The notes under the pieces were generated by a model, which was not told the DNA's origin, ran no database searches, and saw only the letters and a list, made by a program, of their open reading frames with translations. Position numbers and translations under genes: made by a program. Shown here in pieces: positions 17,679 through 26,711 of a stretch of 64,000 nt of DNA. Every line of letters starts with the position of its first letter. Position 1 is the first letter of the stretch. The stretch spans positions 248,001-312,000 of the forward strand of contig NZ_WBIS01000001.1 in assembly GCF_009749465.1 (NCBI RefSeq), written 5' to 3'. This DNA comes from Agromyces terreus. GTDB taxonomy: Bacteria > Actinomycetota > Actinomycetes > Actinomycetales > Microbacteriaceae.

Positions 17679-18605
17679 ATGAGCATCGCCTGGACCGAAG
17701 ACTCCGTGCACGTGCGCGCGCCCGGCAAGATCAACCTGTTCATGCGCGTGGGCGAGGTGCAGCCCGACGGCTACCACGACGTCGCGACGGCGTACCAGGC
17801 CGTCTCGCTCTATGAAGACGTTCGCGCCTGGCCCGACGACGAGTTCAGCGTGGCCTTCGGCGGCAGCGTCGACACCTCCGGGCTCGAGACCGACGCCTCG
17901 AACCTCGCGATCCGGGCCGCGAAGCTCCTCGCCCGCGTCACAGGGGTCCGCGGCGGTGTGCGGCTCGAGATCGAGAAGCACGTCCCGATCGCCGGCGGCA
18001 TGGGCGGCGGATCAGCGGATGCCGCGGCCACCCTCGTGGCCTGCGACGCGTTGTGGGGCACCGGCCTCCCGAAGGAGGAGCTCTCCTCCATCGCGGCGCA
18101 GCTCGGCGCCGACGTGCCGTTCTCGCTCGCGGGCGGCACCGCCATCGGGTCCGGCCGCGGCGACCGGCTGAGCCCGGCGCTCGCGACCGGCTCCTTCCAC
18201 TGGGTGCTCGCGGTCGCCGAGTTCGGACTCTCGACGCCCGGCGTCTACGGCGAGCTCGATCGGATCCGCCACGACGAGGGACGGCACGTGCCCGCCTCGC
18301 CCGTCGTCGACGCCGAGGTGCTGCAGGCGCTCCGCGCCGGGGATCCGGGCCTGCTCGCGACGGCGCTGCACAACGACCTCCAAGAGGCCGCGCTGCGGCT
18401 CGCGCCCGGACTCCGCGGCATCCTCGAGCTCGGCGTGGCGAACGGCGCCCTCGCCGGCCTCGTCTCGGGCTCGGGGCCGACGGTCGCCTTCCTCGCGGCC
18501 GACACCGACTCGGCACTCGAGCTGCAGGTCGCGCTCTCCGCGGCGCGGCTGACGGCCATCCACGTGCACGGCGCGGTGCACGGCGCGCGGGTGCTCGCCC
18601 GCTGA
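17679..18605 (+). CDS. ispE: 4-diphosphocytidyl-2-C-methyl-D-erythritol kinase
   Basis: A 308-residue GHMP kinase, fourth committed step of the non-mevalonate (MEP) isoprenoid pathway. [23 protein letters not shown] is the family N-terminus, and the ATP loop is [28 protein letters not shown] is the third GHMP motif. It is the last of the closely spaced metG-tatD-rsmA-ispE run. Confidence 0.96.
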   Translation: MSIAWTEDSVHVRAPGKINLFMRVGEVQPDGYHDVATAYQAVSLYEDVRAWPDDEFSVAFGGSVDTSGLETDASNLAIRAAKLLARVTGVRGGVRLEIEKHVPIAGGMGGGSADAAATLVACDALWGTGLPKEELSSIAAQLGADVPFSLAGGTAIGSGRGDRLSPALATGSFHWVLAVAEFGLSTPGVYGELDRIRHDEGRHVPASPVVDAEVLQALRAGDPGLLATALHNDLQEAALRLAPGLRGILELGVANGALAGLVSGSGPTVAFLAADTDSALELQVALSAARLTAIHVHGAVHGARVLAR

Positions 18606-18700
18606 CCGTCTCGCCGACGGGTGCGCCGACCCGCGCGCCGACCGCCCGGGGGCGCCGCCGCCCGAGCGACGCCCGGCCGGGGGCGCCCAGCAACGGCAAC

Positions 18701-18706
18701 TAGGCT
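18701..18706 (+). promoter_or_regulatory. -10 hexamer for ABC-F gene
   Basis: TAGGCT; predicted start point 18713, three bases before ATG 18716. Confidence 0.45.
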
Positions 18707-18715
18707 CGACGGGAC

Positions 18716-20593
18716 ATGGCACATCTTCTCGGCGCCGAGCGCCTGCATCTCGAGTTCCCGACGCGCACCGTCTTCGACGAGGTGACCCTCGGCATCGACG
18801 AGGGCGACCGCATCGGCGTCGTCGGCCGCAACGGCGACGGCAAGTCCACCCTGCTGAAGCTGCTCGCCGCACGCCTGCGACCCGACGGCGGGCGGGTCAC
18901 GATGCGCCGCGGCATCCGCATCGGCATGCTGGACCAGTCCGACGTCGTCGATCCGGGCAAGACGGTGGCCGAGTTCGTCGTCGGCGGCATCGAGGAGCAC
19001 GTCTGGGCCGGCGACCCGAAGGTGCGCGACGTCATCGGCGGCCTGCTGGCCGACGTGCCGTGGCACGGGCAGATCGCGAGCCTGTCGGGCGGGCAGCGCC
19101 GCCGCGTCGGCCTCGCCGCGCTGCTCGTCGGCGACTGGGACGTCGTGTTCCTCGACGAGCCGACGAACCACCTCGACGTCGAGGGCATCGCCTGGCTCGC
19201 CGCGCACCTCAAGCGTCGTTGGGCGGCCGACTCCGGCGCGCTCGTCGTCGTCACGCACGACCGCTGGTTCCTCGACGAGGTCTGCACCGCCACGTGGGAG
19301 GTGCACGACGGCATCGTCGAGCCGTTCGAGGGCGGGTACGCGGCCTACGTGCTCCAGCGCGTCGAACGCGACCGCATGGCGGCGGCATCCGAGGCGAAAC
19401 GGCAGAACCTCATGCGCAAGGAGCTCGCGTGGCTGCGCCGCGGCGCCCCGGCGCGCACGTCGAAGCCGAAGTTCCGCATCGACGCGGCGAACGAGCTCAT
19501 CGAGAACGAGCCCCCCGTCCGCAACAAGGTCGAGCTCGACCGGCTCGCGGTCTCGCGGCTCGGCAAGGACGTGGTCGACCTCATCGACGTCTCCGTGGAG
19601 TTCGCCGCGACCGACACGTCGCAGGCCGGCGCATCCGGCGAGCCGGCGACGAAGACCGTGCTGCGCGACGTCGAGTGGCGCATCGCGCCGGGGGAGCGCA
19701 CCGGCATCCTGGGCGTGAACGGGGCCGGCAAGTCCACGCTGCTCGGACTCGTGACCGGCGCGGTGCAGCCGACCGGCGGGCGCGTCAAGCGCGGCAAGAC
19801 CGTGCGCATCGCGACCCTCAGCCAGGAGCTCGACGAGCTCGCCGAATGGGCCGAGCAGCGCGTCTCGGCCGTGGTCGCCGAGCAGCGCACGAGTTACGAG
19901 GTCGGCGGCAAGGAGATGACGCCCGGGCAGCTGCTCGAGCGGCTCGGCTTCACGACGGCCCAGCTCTCGACCCCGGTGAAGAACCTCTCGGGCGGGCAGA
20001 AGCGCCGCCTGCAGCTGCTGCTGATCCTGCTTCAGGAGCCGAACGTGCTCATCCTCGACGAGCCGACGAACGACCTCGACACCGACATGCTCGCGGCCAT
20101 CGAAGACCTCCTCGACTCCTGGCCCGGCACGCTGCTCGTGGTCAGCCACGACCGCTACCTCATCGAGCGCGTCACCGACCGCCAGTTCGCGATCCTCGAC
20201 GGGCACCTGCGCGACCTGCCCCGCGGCGTCGACCAGTACCTCGAGCTGCGCAGGGCGCTCGAGCCGCGTGCGGCGGCGGATGCCGCGGGGCGGGCGTCGG
20301 CTCCCGCCGCCGGGCCCGCGGGCGCGACGCGGCTCGACACCGGCACGGCCCAAGCGGCGCCCGCCCTCGCCGGCGCGGAGCGCCGCACCGCCGAGAAGGA
20401 GCTCGCGTCGATCGACCGCAAGCTCGAGAAGCTCGCCGCCGAGATCGCCCGGGCGCACGAACGACTGGCCGTGCACGACCAGTCCGACTACGAGGGGCTG
20501 GGCGTGCTCGGCGACGAACTGCGCGCGCTCGAGACATCCGTCGCCGACCTCGAGACGCGCTGGATCGAAGTTTCCGAGATTCTCGAAGCCTGA
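18716..20593 (+). CDS. ABC-F family ATPase (Uup-like)
   Basis: A 625-residue protein with two ATP-binding cassettes and no membrane segments. First cassette: GRNGDGKST, LSGGQRRRVGL, FLDEPTNHLD. Second: GVNGAGKST, LSGGQKRRLQL, ILDEPTNDLD. A linker between them holds the ABC-F interdomain segment, and the C-terminus (about 560-625) is a charged helix predicted to form a coiled coil, as in Uup. ABC-F proteins act on the ribosome or in genome maintenance; antibiotic resistance cannot be inferred from sequence alone. Confidence 0.92.
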   Translation: MAHLLGAERLHLEFPTRTVFDEVTLGIDEGDRIGVVGRNGDGKSTLLKLLAARLRPDGGRVTMRRGIRIGMLDQSDVVDPGKTVAEFVVGGIEEHVWAGDPKVRDVIGGLLADVPWHGQIASLSGGQRRRVGLAALLVGDWDVVFLDEPTNHLDVEGIAWLAAHLKRRWAADSGALVVVTHDRWFLDEVCTATWEVHDGIVEPFEGGYAAYVLQRVERDRMAAASEAKRQNLMRKELAWLRRGAPARTSKPKFRIDAANELIENEPPVRNKVELDRLAVSRLGKDVVDLIDVSVEFAATDTSQAGASGEPATKTVLRDVEWRIAPGERTGILGVNGAGKSTLLGLVTGAVQPTGGRVKRGKTVRIATLSQELDELAEWAEQRVSAVVAEQRTSYEVGGKEMTPGQLLERLGFTTAQLSTPVKNLSGGQKRRLQLLLILLQEPNVLILDEPTNDLDTDMLAAIEDLLDSWPGTLLVVSHDRYLIERVTDRQFAILDGHLRDLPRGVDQYLELRRALEPRAAADAAGRASAPAAGPAGATRLDTGTAQAAPALAGAERRTAEKELASIDRKLEKLAAEIARAHERLAVHDQSDYEGLGVLGDELRALETSVADLETRWIEVSEILEA

Positions 20594-20776
20594 CGTCGCA
20601 GATCCTGTGACGTACTGTGACCCTCGTGGCCGGTACGCAAAGAATCTTCACCTAACGTGGGAATGCGCCCGCGTTCGCGGCATCGAAGCCCCCCACCGTG
20701 ACCCACCGTGGCGGAGCCGTGCCCGCTCCACTGCCATCAGCACCAGAACGCGCGCGACGACGAAAGGAACACTCCC
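20594..20776 (+). promoter_or_regulatory. metQNI upstream region with direct repeats
   Basis: This 183-bp leader has two pairs of 10-bp-spaced direct repeats: TGTGAC at 20606 and 20616, and CCCACCGTG at 20692 and 20702. They could bind a regulator on one face of the helix. I looked for SAM riboswitch cores and found none. A ribosome site AAAGGAA precedes metQ. Confidence 0.3.
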
Positions 20777-21679
20777 ATGGCATCCCGCTTCCAGGCACGC
20801 AGCACCAAGCTCATCGCCGCACTCGCCGCCGTCCCCCTCGTACTCGGCCTCGCCTCCTGCGCCTCCGGCGACGGCGGCAGCGCAGACGACGTCGTCAAGA
20901 TCGGCGTCGTCGGCAAGGGCGATCCGCAGTGGGACGCGTTCGAGAAGGCCGCCGACGAAGCGGGCATCGACATCGAGCTCGTCGACTTCTCGGACTACGC
21001 GCAGCCGAACCCGGCCACGACCGAGGGCGAACTCGACCTCAACCAGTTCCAGCACATCGTCTACCTCGCCGACTACAACGTCTCCGCCGGCCAGGATCTG
21101 ACGCCCATCGGCTCGACGGCGATCTACCCGCTCGGCCTGTACTCGACGAAGGTCGACGACGTCGCCGACATCGAGAAGGGCGACACCGTCGCTGTGCCGA
21201 ACGACGCCTCGAACCAGGCGCGCGCGCTGCTCGTGCTGCAGTCGGCCGGGCTCGTCGAGCTCAAGAGCGGCGGCACGATCTTCTCCGATCTCGCCGACAT
21301 CGACGAGGAGAACTCGAAGGTGAAGGTCACCGCGCTCGAGGCCTCGCTCACGCCGACCTCGCTGCCCGACGTCGCCGCCGCCATCATCAACAACGACTAC
21401 GTCGCCGACGCCGGCCTCTCGTTCGAGGACGCCATCGCGCAGGACGACCCCTCCGACCCGAACGCGCTGCCCTACGTGAACATCTTCGCGACGCGCGCCG
21501 AAGACGCCGACAACGAGACCTACCTGAAGCTCGTCGAGATCTTCCAGACCGACCCCGACGTGCAGGCGGGCCTGCTCGAGGCGTCGGGCGACACCGCCGT
21601 GCCGCTCGAGGTCTCCGTGGCCGACCTGCAGGACTCGCTCGCCAAGGTCGAGGCCGACACCGAGGAAGCCAAGGGCTGA
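20777..21679 (+). CDS. metQ: methionine ABC transporter substrate-binding lipoprotein
   Basis: A 300-residue NlpA/MetQ-type binding protein that captures methionine outside the cell. Lipoprotein signal with lipobox GLASC, lipid cysteine at residue 28. The mature protein has the family blocks VKIGVVGKGDPQWDAF, DYAQPNPATTEGELDLNQFQH and TVAVPNDASNQARALLVLQ. ATG 20777 is chosen because the signal peptide starts there and AAAGGAA is just upstream. First gene of metQ-metN-metI. Confidence 0.94.
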   Translation: MASRFQARSTKLIAALAAVPLVLGLASCASGDGGSADDVVKIGVVGKGDPQWDAFEKAADEAGIDIELVDFSDYAQPNPATTEGELDLNQFQHIVYLADYNVSAGQDLTPIGSTAIYPLGLYSTKVDDVADIEKGDTVAVPNDASNQARALLVLQSAGLVELKSGGTIFSDLADIDEENSKVKVTALEASLTPTSLPDVAAAIINNDYVADAGLSFEDAIAQDDPSDPNALPYVNIFATRAEDADNETYLKLVEIFQTDPDVQAGLLEASGDTAVPLEVSVADLQDSLAKVEADTEEAKG

Positions 21680-21776
21680 TCGAACCGGCGTCCGCCTCGG
21701 CGGATCGCCGCTTCGTGGGGCGGCGGGACCCGAACCGGTCCCGCCGCCCGTTCCGGCGTTCTGGAAGGAGCACCAC

Positions 21777-22805
21777 ATGGCACTCGTCAGCCTCACCGAC
21801 GTCACCAAGTCCTACCCCTCGCCCGAGAAGGGCGGCGCACCGATTGTCGCCGTCGACTCGGTGAGCCTCGAGATCGAGGCCGGCGACGTCTACGGCATCA
21901 TCGGCTACTCGGGCGCGGGCAAGTCCACGCTCGTGCGGCTCATCAACGCCCTCGAACCGACGACCTCGGGCACGATCGAGGTGGGCGGCCGCGAGATCAC
22001 GGCCATGCCGGAGCGCGAGCTCCGCGGCATCCGGCTCGAGATCGGCATGATCTTCCAGCAGTTCAACCTCTTCAACTCCAAGACAGTGCGGGCGAACATC
22101 GCGTACCCGTTGCAGGTCGCGGGCGCGTCGAAGGCCGAGATCACGGCTCGGGTCGACGAATTGCTCGCCTTCGTGGGGCTCGCCGACAAGGCGCGGAGCT
22201 ATCCCGACCAGCTCTCGGGCGGCCAGAAGCAGCGCGTCGGCATCGCCCGAGCGCTCGCGACGTCGCCGCGACTGCTCCTCGCCGACGAGGCCACCAGCGC
22301 CCTCGACCCCGAGACGACGCAGGAGGTGCTCGAACTCCTGAAACGCGTGAACCGGGAGTTCGGCGTCACGATCGTCATCATCACCCACGAGATGGACGTC
22401 ATCCAGTCCATCGCCACGAAGGTCGCCGTCATGGACGGCGGCAGGGTCATCGAGTCCGGCGACGTGTTCGACGTGTTCTCGTCGCCGAAGAACGCGTCGT
22501 CGGCGCGGTTCGTCTCGACGGTGGTCAAGGGCATCCCGTCACCGGCCGAGGCCGTCGTGCTGCGCGAACGCCACGCGGGCCGAATCGTCACCATCTCCTT
22601 CCGCGACGGCGACGCCTCGCAGGCTGCGGTGTTCCTCGACCTCGCGAACGCGGGGCTCGAGTTCGAGCTCGTCTACGGCGGCATCAACGACATCCAGGGG
22701 CGGGCGTTCGGTCACCTGACGCTCGCGATCAGAGGGGCGGATGCCGCGGTCGACGCGGTGCTCGCGAAGATCGGCGACCGCGCCGAGGTCACGGAGGTGG
22801 CGTGA
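21777..22805 (+). CDS. metN: methionine ABC transporter ATP-binding protein
   Basis: A 342-residue ATPase. Walker A GYSGAGKST, signature LSGGQKQRVGIA, Walker B LLLADEATSALD. The last 80 residues or so (from about 262) form the NIL domain, the C-terminal regulatory module of MetN that binds methionine and shuts down transport when it is plentiful. A strong ribosome site GGAAGGAG lies before the ATG. Its TGA overlaps the metI start. Confidence 0.95.
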   Translation: MALVSLTDVTKSYPSPEKGGAPIVAVDSVSLEIEAGDVYGIIGYSGAGKSTLVRLINALEPTTSGTIEVGGREITAMPERELRGIRLEIGMIFQQFNLFNSKTVRANIAYPLQVAGASKAEITARVDELLAFVGLADKARSYPDQLSGGQKQRVGIARALATSPRLLLADEATSALDPETTQEVLELLKRVNREFGVTIVIITHEMDVIQSIATKVAVMDGGRVIESGDVFDVFSSPKNASSARFVSTVVKGIPSPAEAVVLRERHAGRIVTISFRDGDASQAAVFLDLANAGLEFELVYGGINDIQGRAFGHLTLAIRGADAAVDAVLAKIGDRAEVTEVA

Positions 22806-23464
22806 TGGATCGCCTGTTCGAGCTCGGGCCCGAGTTCTGGGAAGCGGCGTTCGAGACGCTCTACATGGTCGCGCTCACGCTGCTGTTCGGCGGGCTCGCA
22901 GGCCTCCTCCTCGGCATGGTGCTCTACACGACCCGACCGGGCAGCCTGCTGTCGAACAAGCCGGTCTTCACGATCGTCAACGTCGTCATCAACTTCTTCC
23001 GGCCCATCCCGTTCATCATCTTCATCGCGGCCGTGCAGCCGCTCTCGCGCCTCGTGATCGGCACCGGCATCGGCAACGACGCGCTCGTGTTCGCGCTCTC
23101 GATCGCCGCGTCGTTCGCCATCGCGCGCATCGTCGAGCAGAACCTGCTGACCGTCTCGCCCGGCGTGGTCGAGGCCGCGCGGTCGATGGGCGCCGGACCG
23201 ATCCGCATCCTCCGCACCGTCGTGCTGCCAGAGGCGCTCGGCCCCCTGATCCTCGGCTACACCTTCGTGCTCGTCGCGATCGTCGACATGACCGCGGTGG
23301 CCGGGCTCATCGGCGGCGGCGGTCTCGGCAACTTCGCGGTGGTCTACGGCTACCGCCAGTACCAGCCGCTGATCACGTGGGCCGCGGTGATCCTCATCAT
23401 CGTCTTCGTGCAGCTCGCGCAGTTCTTCGGCAACTGGCTCGCCCGCAAGGTCATGCGCCGCTGA
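22805..23464 (+). CDS. metI: methionine ABC transporter permease
   Basis: A 219-residue inner-membrane protein with five helices. The EAA-type loop contacting MetN is visible in VVEAARSMGAGPIRILRTVVLPEAL. ATG 22805 overlaps the metN stop (TGATG) and sits seven bases after GGAGG; a GTG three bases earlier is possible. Completes the importer. Converges with the marR gene at a 16-bp gap. Confidence 0.95.
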   Translation: MDRLFELGPEFWEAAFETLYMVALTLLFGGLAGLLLGMVLYTTRPGSLLSNKPVFTIVNVVINFFRPIPFIIFIAAVQPLSRLVIGTGIGNDALVFALSIAASFAIARIVEQNLLTVSPGVVEAARSMGAGPIRILRTVVLPEALGPLILGYTFVLVAIVDMTAVAGLIGGGGLGNFAVVYGYRQYQPLITWAAVILIIVFVQLAQFFGNWLARKVMRR

Positions 23465-23480
23465 CGGCAGCGGGTCCCGC

Positions 23481-23972
23481 TCAGTCGAAGCCGAGGCTCA
23501 GCTTGCGCAGCAGCGCGGCGAGCCGCTTCTGCTCGGCCGCCGGCAGGCTGTCGAGGAGCTCGGCCTCGGCGTCGACGAGGCGCGTGATCGCGGCATCCAC
23601 CCGCGTGAGGCCGGCCGGGCTCATCTCGACGAGGATGCCGCGTCCGTCGTTCGGGTCGGTCTGGCGGGTGACGAGCCCGCGTTCGACGAGGCGGTCGATG
23701 CGGTTGGTCATCGTGCCGCTCGAGACGAGCGTCTGCTGCAGCAGCTGCTTGGGCGACAGCCGGAACGGCGAGCCCGCGCGGCGCAGCGCCGAGAGCACGT
23801 CGAACTCGCTCGCCTCGAGCTCGGAGCGCGCGAACGCCTGGCGTCGCGCGCGATCGAGATGCTTCGACAGCCGTGCGACGCGCGAGAGCACCTGCAGGGG
23901 TGCGAAGTCGAGATCGGGGCGTTCGCGCTCCCAGTCCTCGACGATGCGGTCGACCTCGTCGGCATGCGTCAT
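23481..23972 (-). CDS. MarR family transcriptional regulator
   Basis: A 163-residue winged-helix regulator. The recognition region is SPKQLLQQTLVSSGTMTNRIDRLVERGLVTRQTDPNDGRGILVEMSPAG, with the D-x-R-G wing turn of MarR proteins. No neighbour on its own strand suggests a target; it is convergent with metI and divergent from tRNA-Gln. Ligand unknown. Confidence 0.92.
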   Translation of the reverse strand: MTHADEVDRIVEDWERERPDLDFAPLQVLSRVARLSKHLDRARRQAFARSELEASEFDVLSALRRAGSPFRLSPKQLLQQTLVSSGTMTNRIDRLVERGLVTRQTDPNDGRGILVEMSPAGLTRVDAAITRLVDAEAELLDSLPAAEQKRLAALLRKLSLGFD

Positions 23973-24113
23973 CCCGCCATTATCGCGCGGCCCGGCCGTG
24001 CGATCGACGTGCGTGACGATGCACGAAGCGGATGCCGCGGGCCCGGGCCGTGCGGTCCGGCGCGCCGCGGTCTGGCAGACTGGATGGCGCCCGTGCGCAT
24101 GCCGCCCGAGCGG

Positions 24114-24185
24114 TCCGCCATAGTGTAACGGCAGCACGACAGCCTTTGGAGCTGTTCGGTCCAGGTTCGAATCCTGGTGGCGGAG
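24114..24185 (+). tRNA. tRNA-Gln (anticodon TTG)
   Basis: 72-nt cloverleaf: acceptor TCCGCCA/TGGCGGA, anticodon stem ACAGC/GCTGT with loop CTTTGGA, T stem CCAGG/CCTGG with TTCGAAT. The anticodon TTG reads CAA. The 3' CCA is not encoded. Confidence 0.96.
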
Positions 24186-24245
24186 CCGGAACGCCGTCGA
24201 ACGCCACCGGAACACCGCAAGATCCCACCCCACAGGAAGACGCGA

Positions 24246-25691
24246 ATGACCGACCAGAACCTCGCCATCATCGTCCTCGCCGCCGGGCAGGGCACCCGCA
24301 TGAAGTCGGCCACGCCGAAGCTGCTGCACCCCCTCGCCGGAGCCCCCATCGTGGCCCACGTGCTCGCGACCGCGCGCACCCTCGAGGCGGCGCACGTCAT
24401 CGCCGTCGTGCGCCACGAGCGCGACCAGGTCGCCGCGGCCGTCGAGGCCGAGCTGCCGGGCGCCGTTATCGTCGACCAGGACGACGTGCCGGGCACGGGC
24501 CGGGCCGTCGAGCAGGCCGTCGCCGCGCTTCCCGACGGCTTCGACGGCGAGGTGCTCGTGCTGAACGGCGACGTGCCGCTGCTGAACGCCGACACGCTCG
24601 TCGGGTTCCTCGAGCGTCACCGCGATCGCGCTGCGGCGGCATCCGTGCTCTCCGCCTTCTACGACGACCCCACCGGCTACGGCCGCATCGTGCGCGACAG
24701 CGTCGGCGTGTTCGACCGCATCGTCGAGCAGAAGGACGCGAGCGACGCCGAGCGCACCATCGCCGAGATCAACGCGGGCATCTACGCGTTCGGCGCGGCC
24801 GCGCTGCGCGATCAGCTCGCGAACCTCACGACCGAGAACGCGCAGGGCGAGAAGTACCTCACCGACGTCATCCAGCTCCTGCGCGCCGCCGGTTCCGAGG
24901 TCGAGGCCGTGCCCGTGACCGAGCCGTGGCTCGTGGCGGGCATCAACGACCGCGCCCAGCTCTCCGAGACCGCCGCGCGGCTGAACGCCCTCATCGTGCG
25001 CGGCTGGCAGCTGAACGGCGTGACGATCGAAGACCCGGCGACCACGTGGATCGACCTCACCGTGCGCATCGCGCCCGACGTGACCATCCGTCCCGGCACG
25101 CAGCTCAAGGGCGCGACCGTGGTCGAGACGGGCGCGCGCATCGGGCCCGACACGACGCTGACCGACTGCGAGGTCGGCGCGGGCGCCGAGGTGCGACGCA
25201 CCGACGGCACGCTCGCGGTCGTCGGCGCCGGAGCCGCGGTCGGCCCGTTCTCGTTCCTGCGGCCGGGCACCGTGCTCGGGGCCGACGGCAAGATCGGCGC
25301 CTTCGTCGAGACGAAGAACGCGACCATCGGCACCGGCAGCAAGGTGCCGCACCTGAGCTACGTCGGCGACGCCACGATCGGCGTGCACTCCAACATCGGA
25401 GCGGGCTCGGTCTTCGCCAACTACGACGGGGTCCGCAAGCACCGCTCCGAGGTCGGGTCGCACGTGCGCACCGGCTCCCACGGCGTCTTCGTCGCGCCGG
25501 TTAGGATTGGTGACGGCGCCTACACGGGCGCCGGAACCGTCGTCCGAAAAGACGTCCCGTCCGGCGCGCTCGCCGTGAACGTGGCACCGCAACGCAACAT
25601 CGAGGAGTGGGTCCAGAAGCACCGGGCCGGTTCGGCGGCGGCAGACGCCGCCGGCGCCGCGCACGAGGCATCCGGTTCCGACGCCGACTGA
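24246..25691 (+). CDS. glmU: bifunctional GlmU (UDP-GlcNAc synthesis)
   Basis: A 481-residue two-domain enzyme making UDP-N-acetylglucosamine for the cell wall. The N-terminal uridylyltransferase has VLAAGQGTRMKSATPKLLH; the C-terminal acetyltransferase is a left-handed beta helix of hexapeptide repeats (from about residue 250) with the acetyltransferase motif around SNIGAGSVFANYDGVRKHRSEVG. An Ala-rich tail follows. Starts 60 bases after tRNA-Gln; prs follows closely, the usual actinobacterial order. Confidence 0.97.
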   Translation: MTDQNLAIIVLAAGQGTRMKSATPKLLHPLAGAPIVAHVLATARTLEAAHVIAVVRHERDQVAAAVEAELPGAVIVDQDDVPGTGRAVEQAVAALPDGFDGEVLVLNGDVPLLNADTLVGFLERHRDRAAAASVLSAFYDDPTGYGRIVRDSVGVFDRIVEQKDASDAERTIAEINAGIYAFGAAALRDQLANLTTENAQGEKYLTDVIQLLRAAGSEVEAVPVTEPWLVAGINDRAQLSETAARLNALIVRGWQLNGVTIEDPATTWIDLTVRIAPDVTIRPGTQLKGATVVETGARIGPDTTLTDCEVGAGAEVRRTDGTLAVVGAGAAVGPFSFLRPGTVLGADGKIGAFVETKNATIGTGSKVPHLSYVGDATIGVHSNIGAGSVFANYDGVRKHRSEVGSHVRTGSHGVFVAPVRIGDGAYTGAGTVVRKDVPSGALAVNVAPQRNIEEWVQKHRAGSAAADAAGAAHEASGSDAD

Positions 25692-25729
25692 ACACGCCGC
25701 GCAGGGCGCAGGCGGAGAGGACACAGCAC

Positions 25730-26707
25730 ATGTCGGGAATCGAGACCACCGGATCGAAGCGGCTCGTGCTCGTGTCGGGGCGGGCGCATCCCGCCCTCGC
25801 CGAGCAGATCGCGCACGAACTCGGTTCGGAGCTCGTGCCCACCGATGCGCGCACCTTCGCGAACGGTGAGATCTACGCCCGGTTCGACGAGAGCGTGCGA
25901 GGCTCCGACGCGTTCGTGATCCAGTCGCACACCGCGCCGATCAACGAGTGGCTCATGGAGCAGCTCATCATGCTCGACGCGCTCAAGCGGGCCTCCGCGA
26001 AGCGCGTCACCGTCGTCGCGCCGTTCTACCCCTACGCCCGCCAGGACAAGAAGGGCCGCGGGCGCGAGCCCATCTCGGCCCGACTCGTCGCCGACCTGTT
26101 CAAGGCGGCCGGCGCCGACCGCATCATGTCGATCGACCTGCACGCCGCGCAGATCCAGGGCTTCTTCGACGGCCCCGTCGACCACCTCTTCGCCATGCCC
26201 GTGCTGCTCGAGGAGTTCAAGAACTCGCTCGACCCGTCGACGCTGACCGTCGTCTCGCCCGACATGGGCCGCGTGCGCGTCGCCGACATCTGGAGCGACA
26301 AGCTCGGCGCACCGCTCGCCATCATCCACAAGCGCCGCGACCCGCTCGTGCCGAACCAGGTTTCGGTGCACGAGATCGTCGGCGAGGTCGAGGGGCGCGT
26401 GTGCCTCCTGGTCGACGACCTCATCGACACGGGCCGCACCATCGTGAAGGCCGCCGAGGCGCTGAAGGAGGCCGGCGCCACCGGCGTCGTGGTCGCGGCC
26501 ACGCACGCGGTGTTCTCGAACCCGGCCACCGAGATCCTGCAGTCCGACGTCATCGACCGGGTGGTCGTGACCGACACCCTCCCCGTCCCCGAGGAGAAGC
26601 GCTGGGATCGCCTCACCGTGCTCCCCATCGCGCCGCTGCTCGCACGCGCCATCCACGAGGTCTTCGAAGACGGCTCGGTGACGAGCATGTTCGACGGCGC
26701 GGCGTAG
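25730..26707 (+). CDS. prs: ribose-phosphate pyrophosphokinase
   Basis: A 325-residue PRPP synthase supplying nucleotide, His and Trp synthesis. The PRPP-binding loop is LLVDDLIDTGRTIVKAA, with the flexible ATP loop around FYPYARQDKKGRGREPISARL and the catalytic His in IDLHAAQIQGFF. ATG 25730 follows GGAGAGGA. glmU is 38 bp upstream. Confidence 0.97.
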   Translation: MSGIETTGSKRLVLVSGRAHPALAEQIAHELGSELVPTDARTFANGEIYARFDESVRGSDAFVIQSHTAPINEWLMEQLIMLDALKRASAKRVTVVAPFYPYARQDKKGRGREPISARLVADLFKAAGADRIMSIDLHAAQIQGFFDGPVDHLFAMPVLLEEFKNSLDPSTLTVVSPDMGRVRVADIWSDKLGAPLAIIHKRRDPLVPNQVSVHEIVGEVEGRVCLLVDDLIDTGRTIVKAAEALKEAGATGVVVAATHAVFSNPATEILQSDVIDRVVVTDTLPVPEEKRWDRLTVLPIAPLLARAIHEVFEDGSVTSMFDGAA

Positions 26708-26711
26708 ACCG

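Noticed and set aside
18716-20593. Calling the ABC-F ATPase an antibiotic-resistance determinant
   Set aside because: It has a Uup-like coiled-coil tail and sits beside housekeeping genes; resistance cannot be inferred from the sequence.
20594-20776. SAM riboswitch before metQ
   Set aside because: None of the conserved cores of SAM-I/IV, SAM-II or SAM-V types could be found.
23481-25724. 747-codon minus-strand frame continuous with marR
   Set aside because: Only the last 163 residues match MarR; the rest is antisense to tRNA-Gln and glmU.
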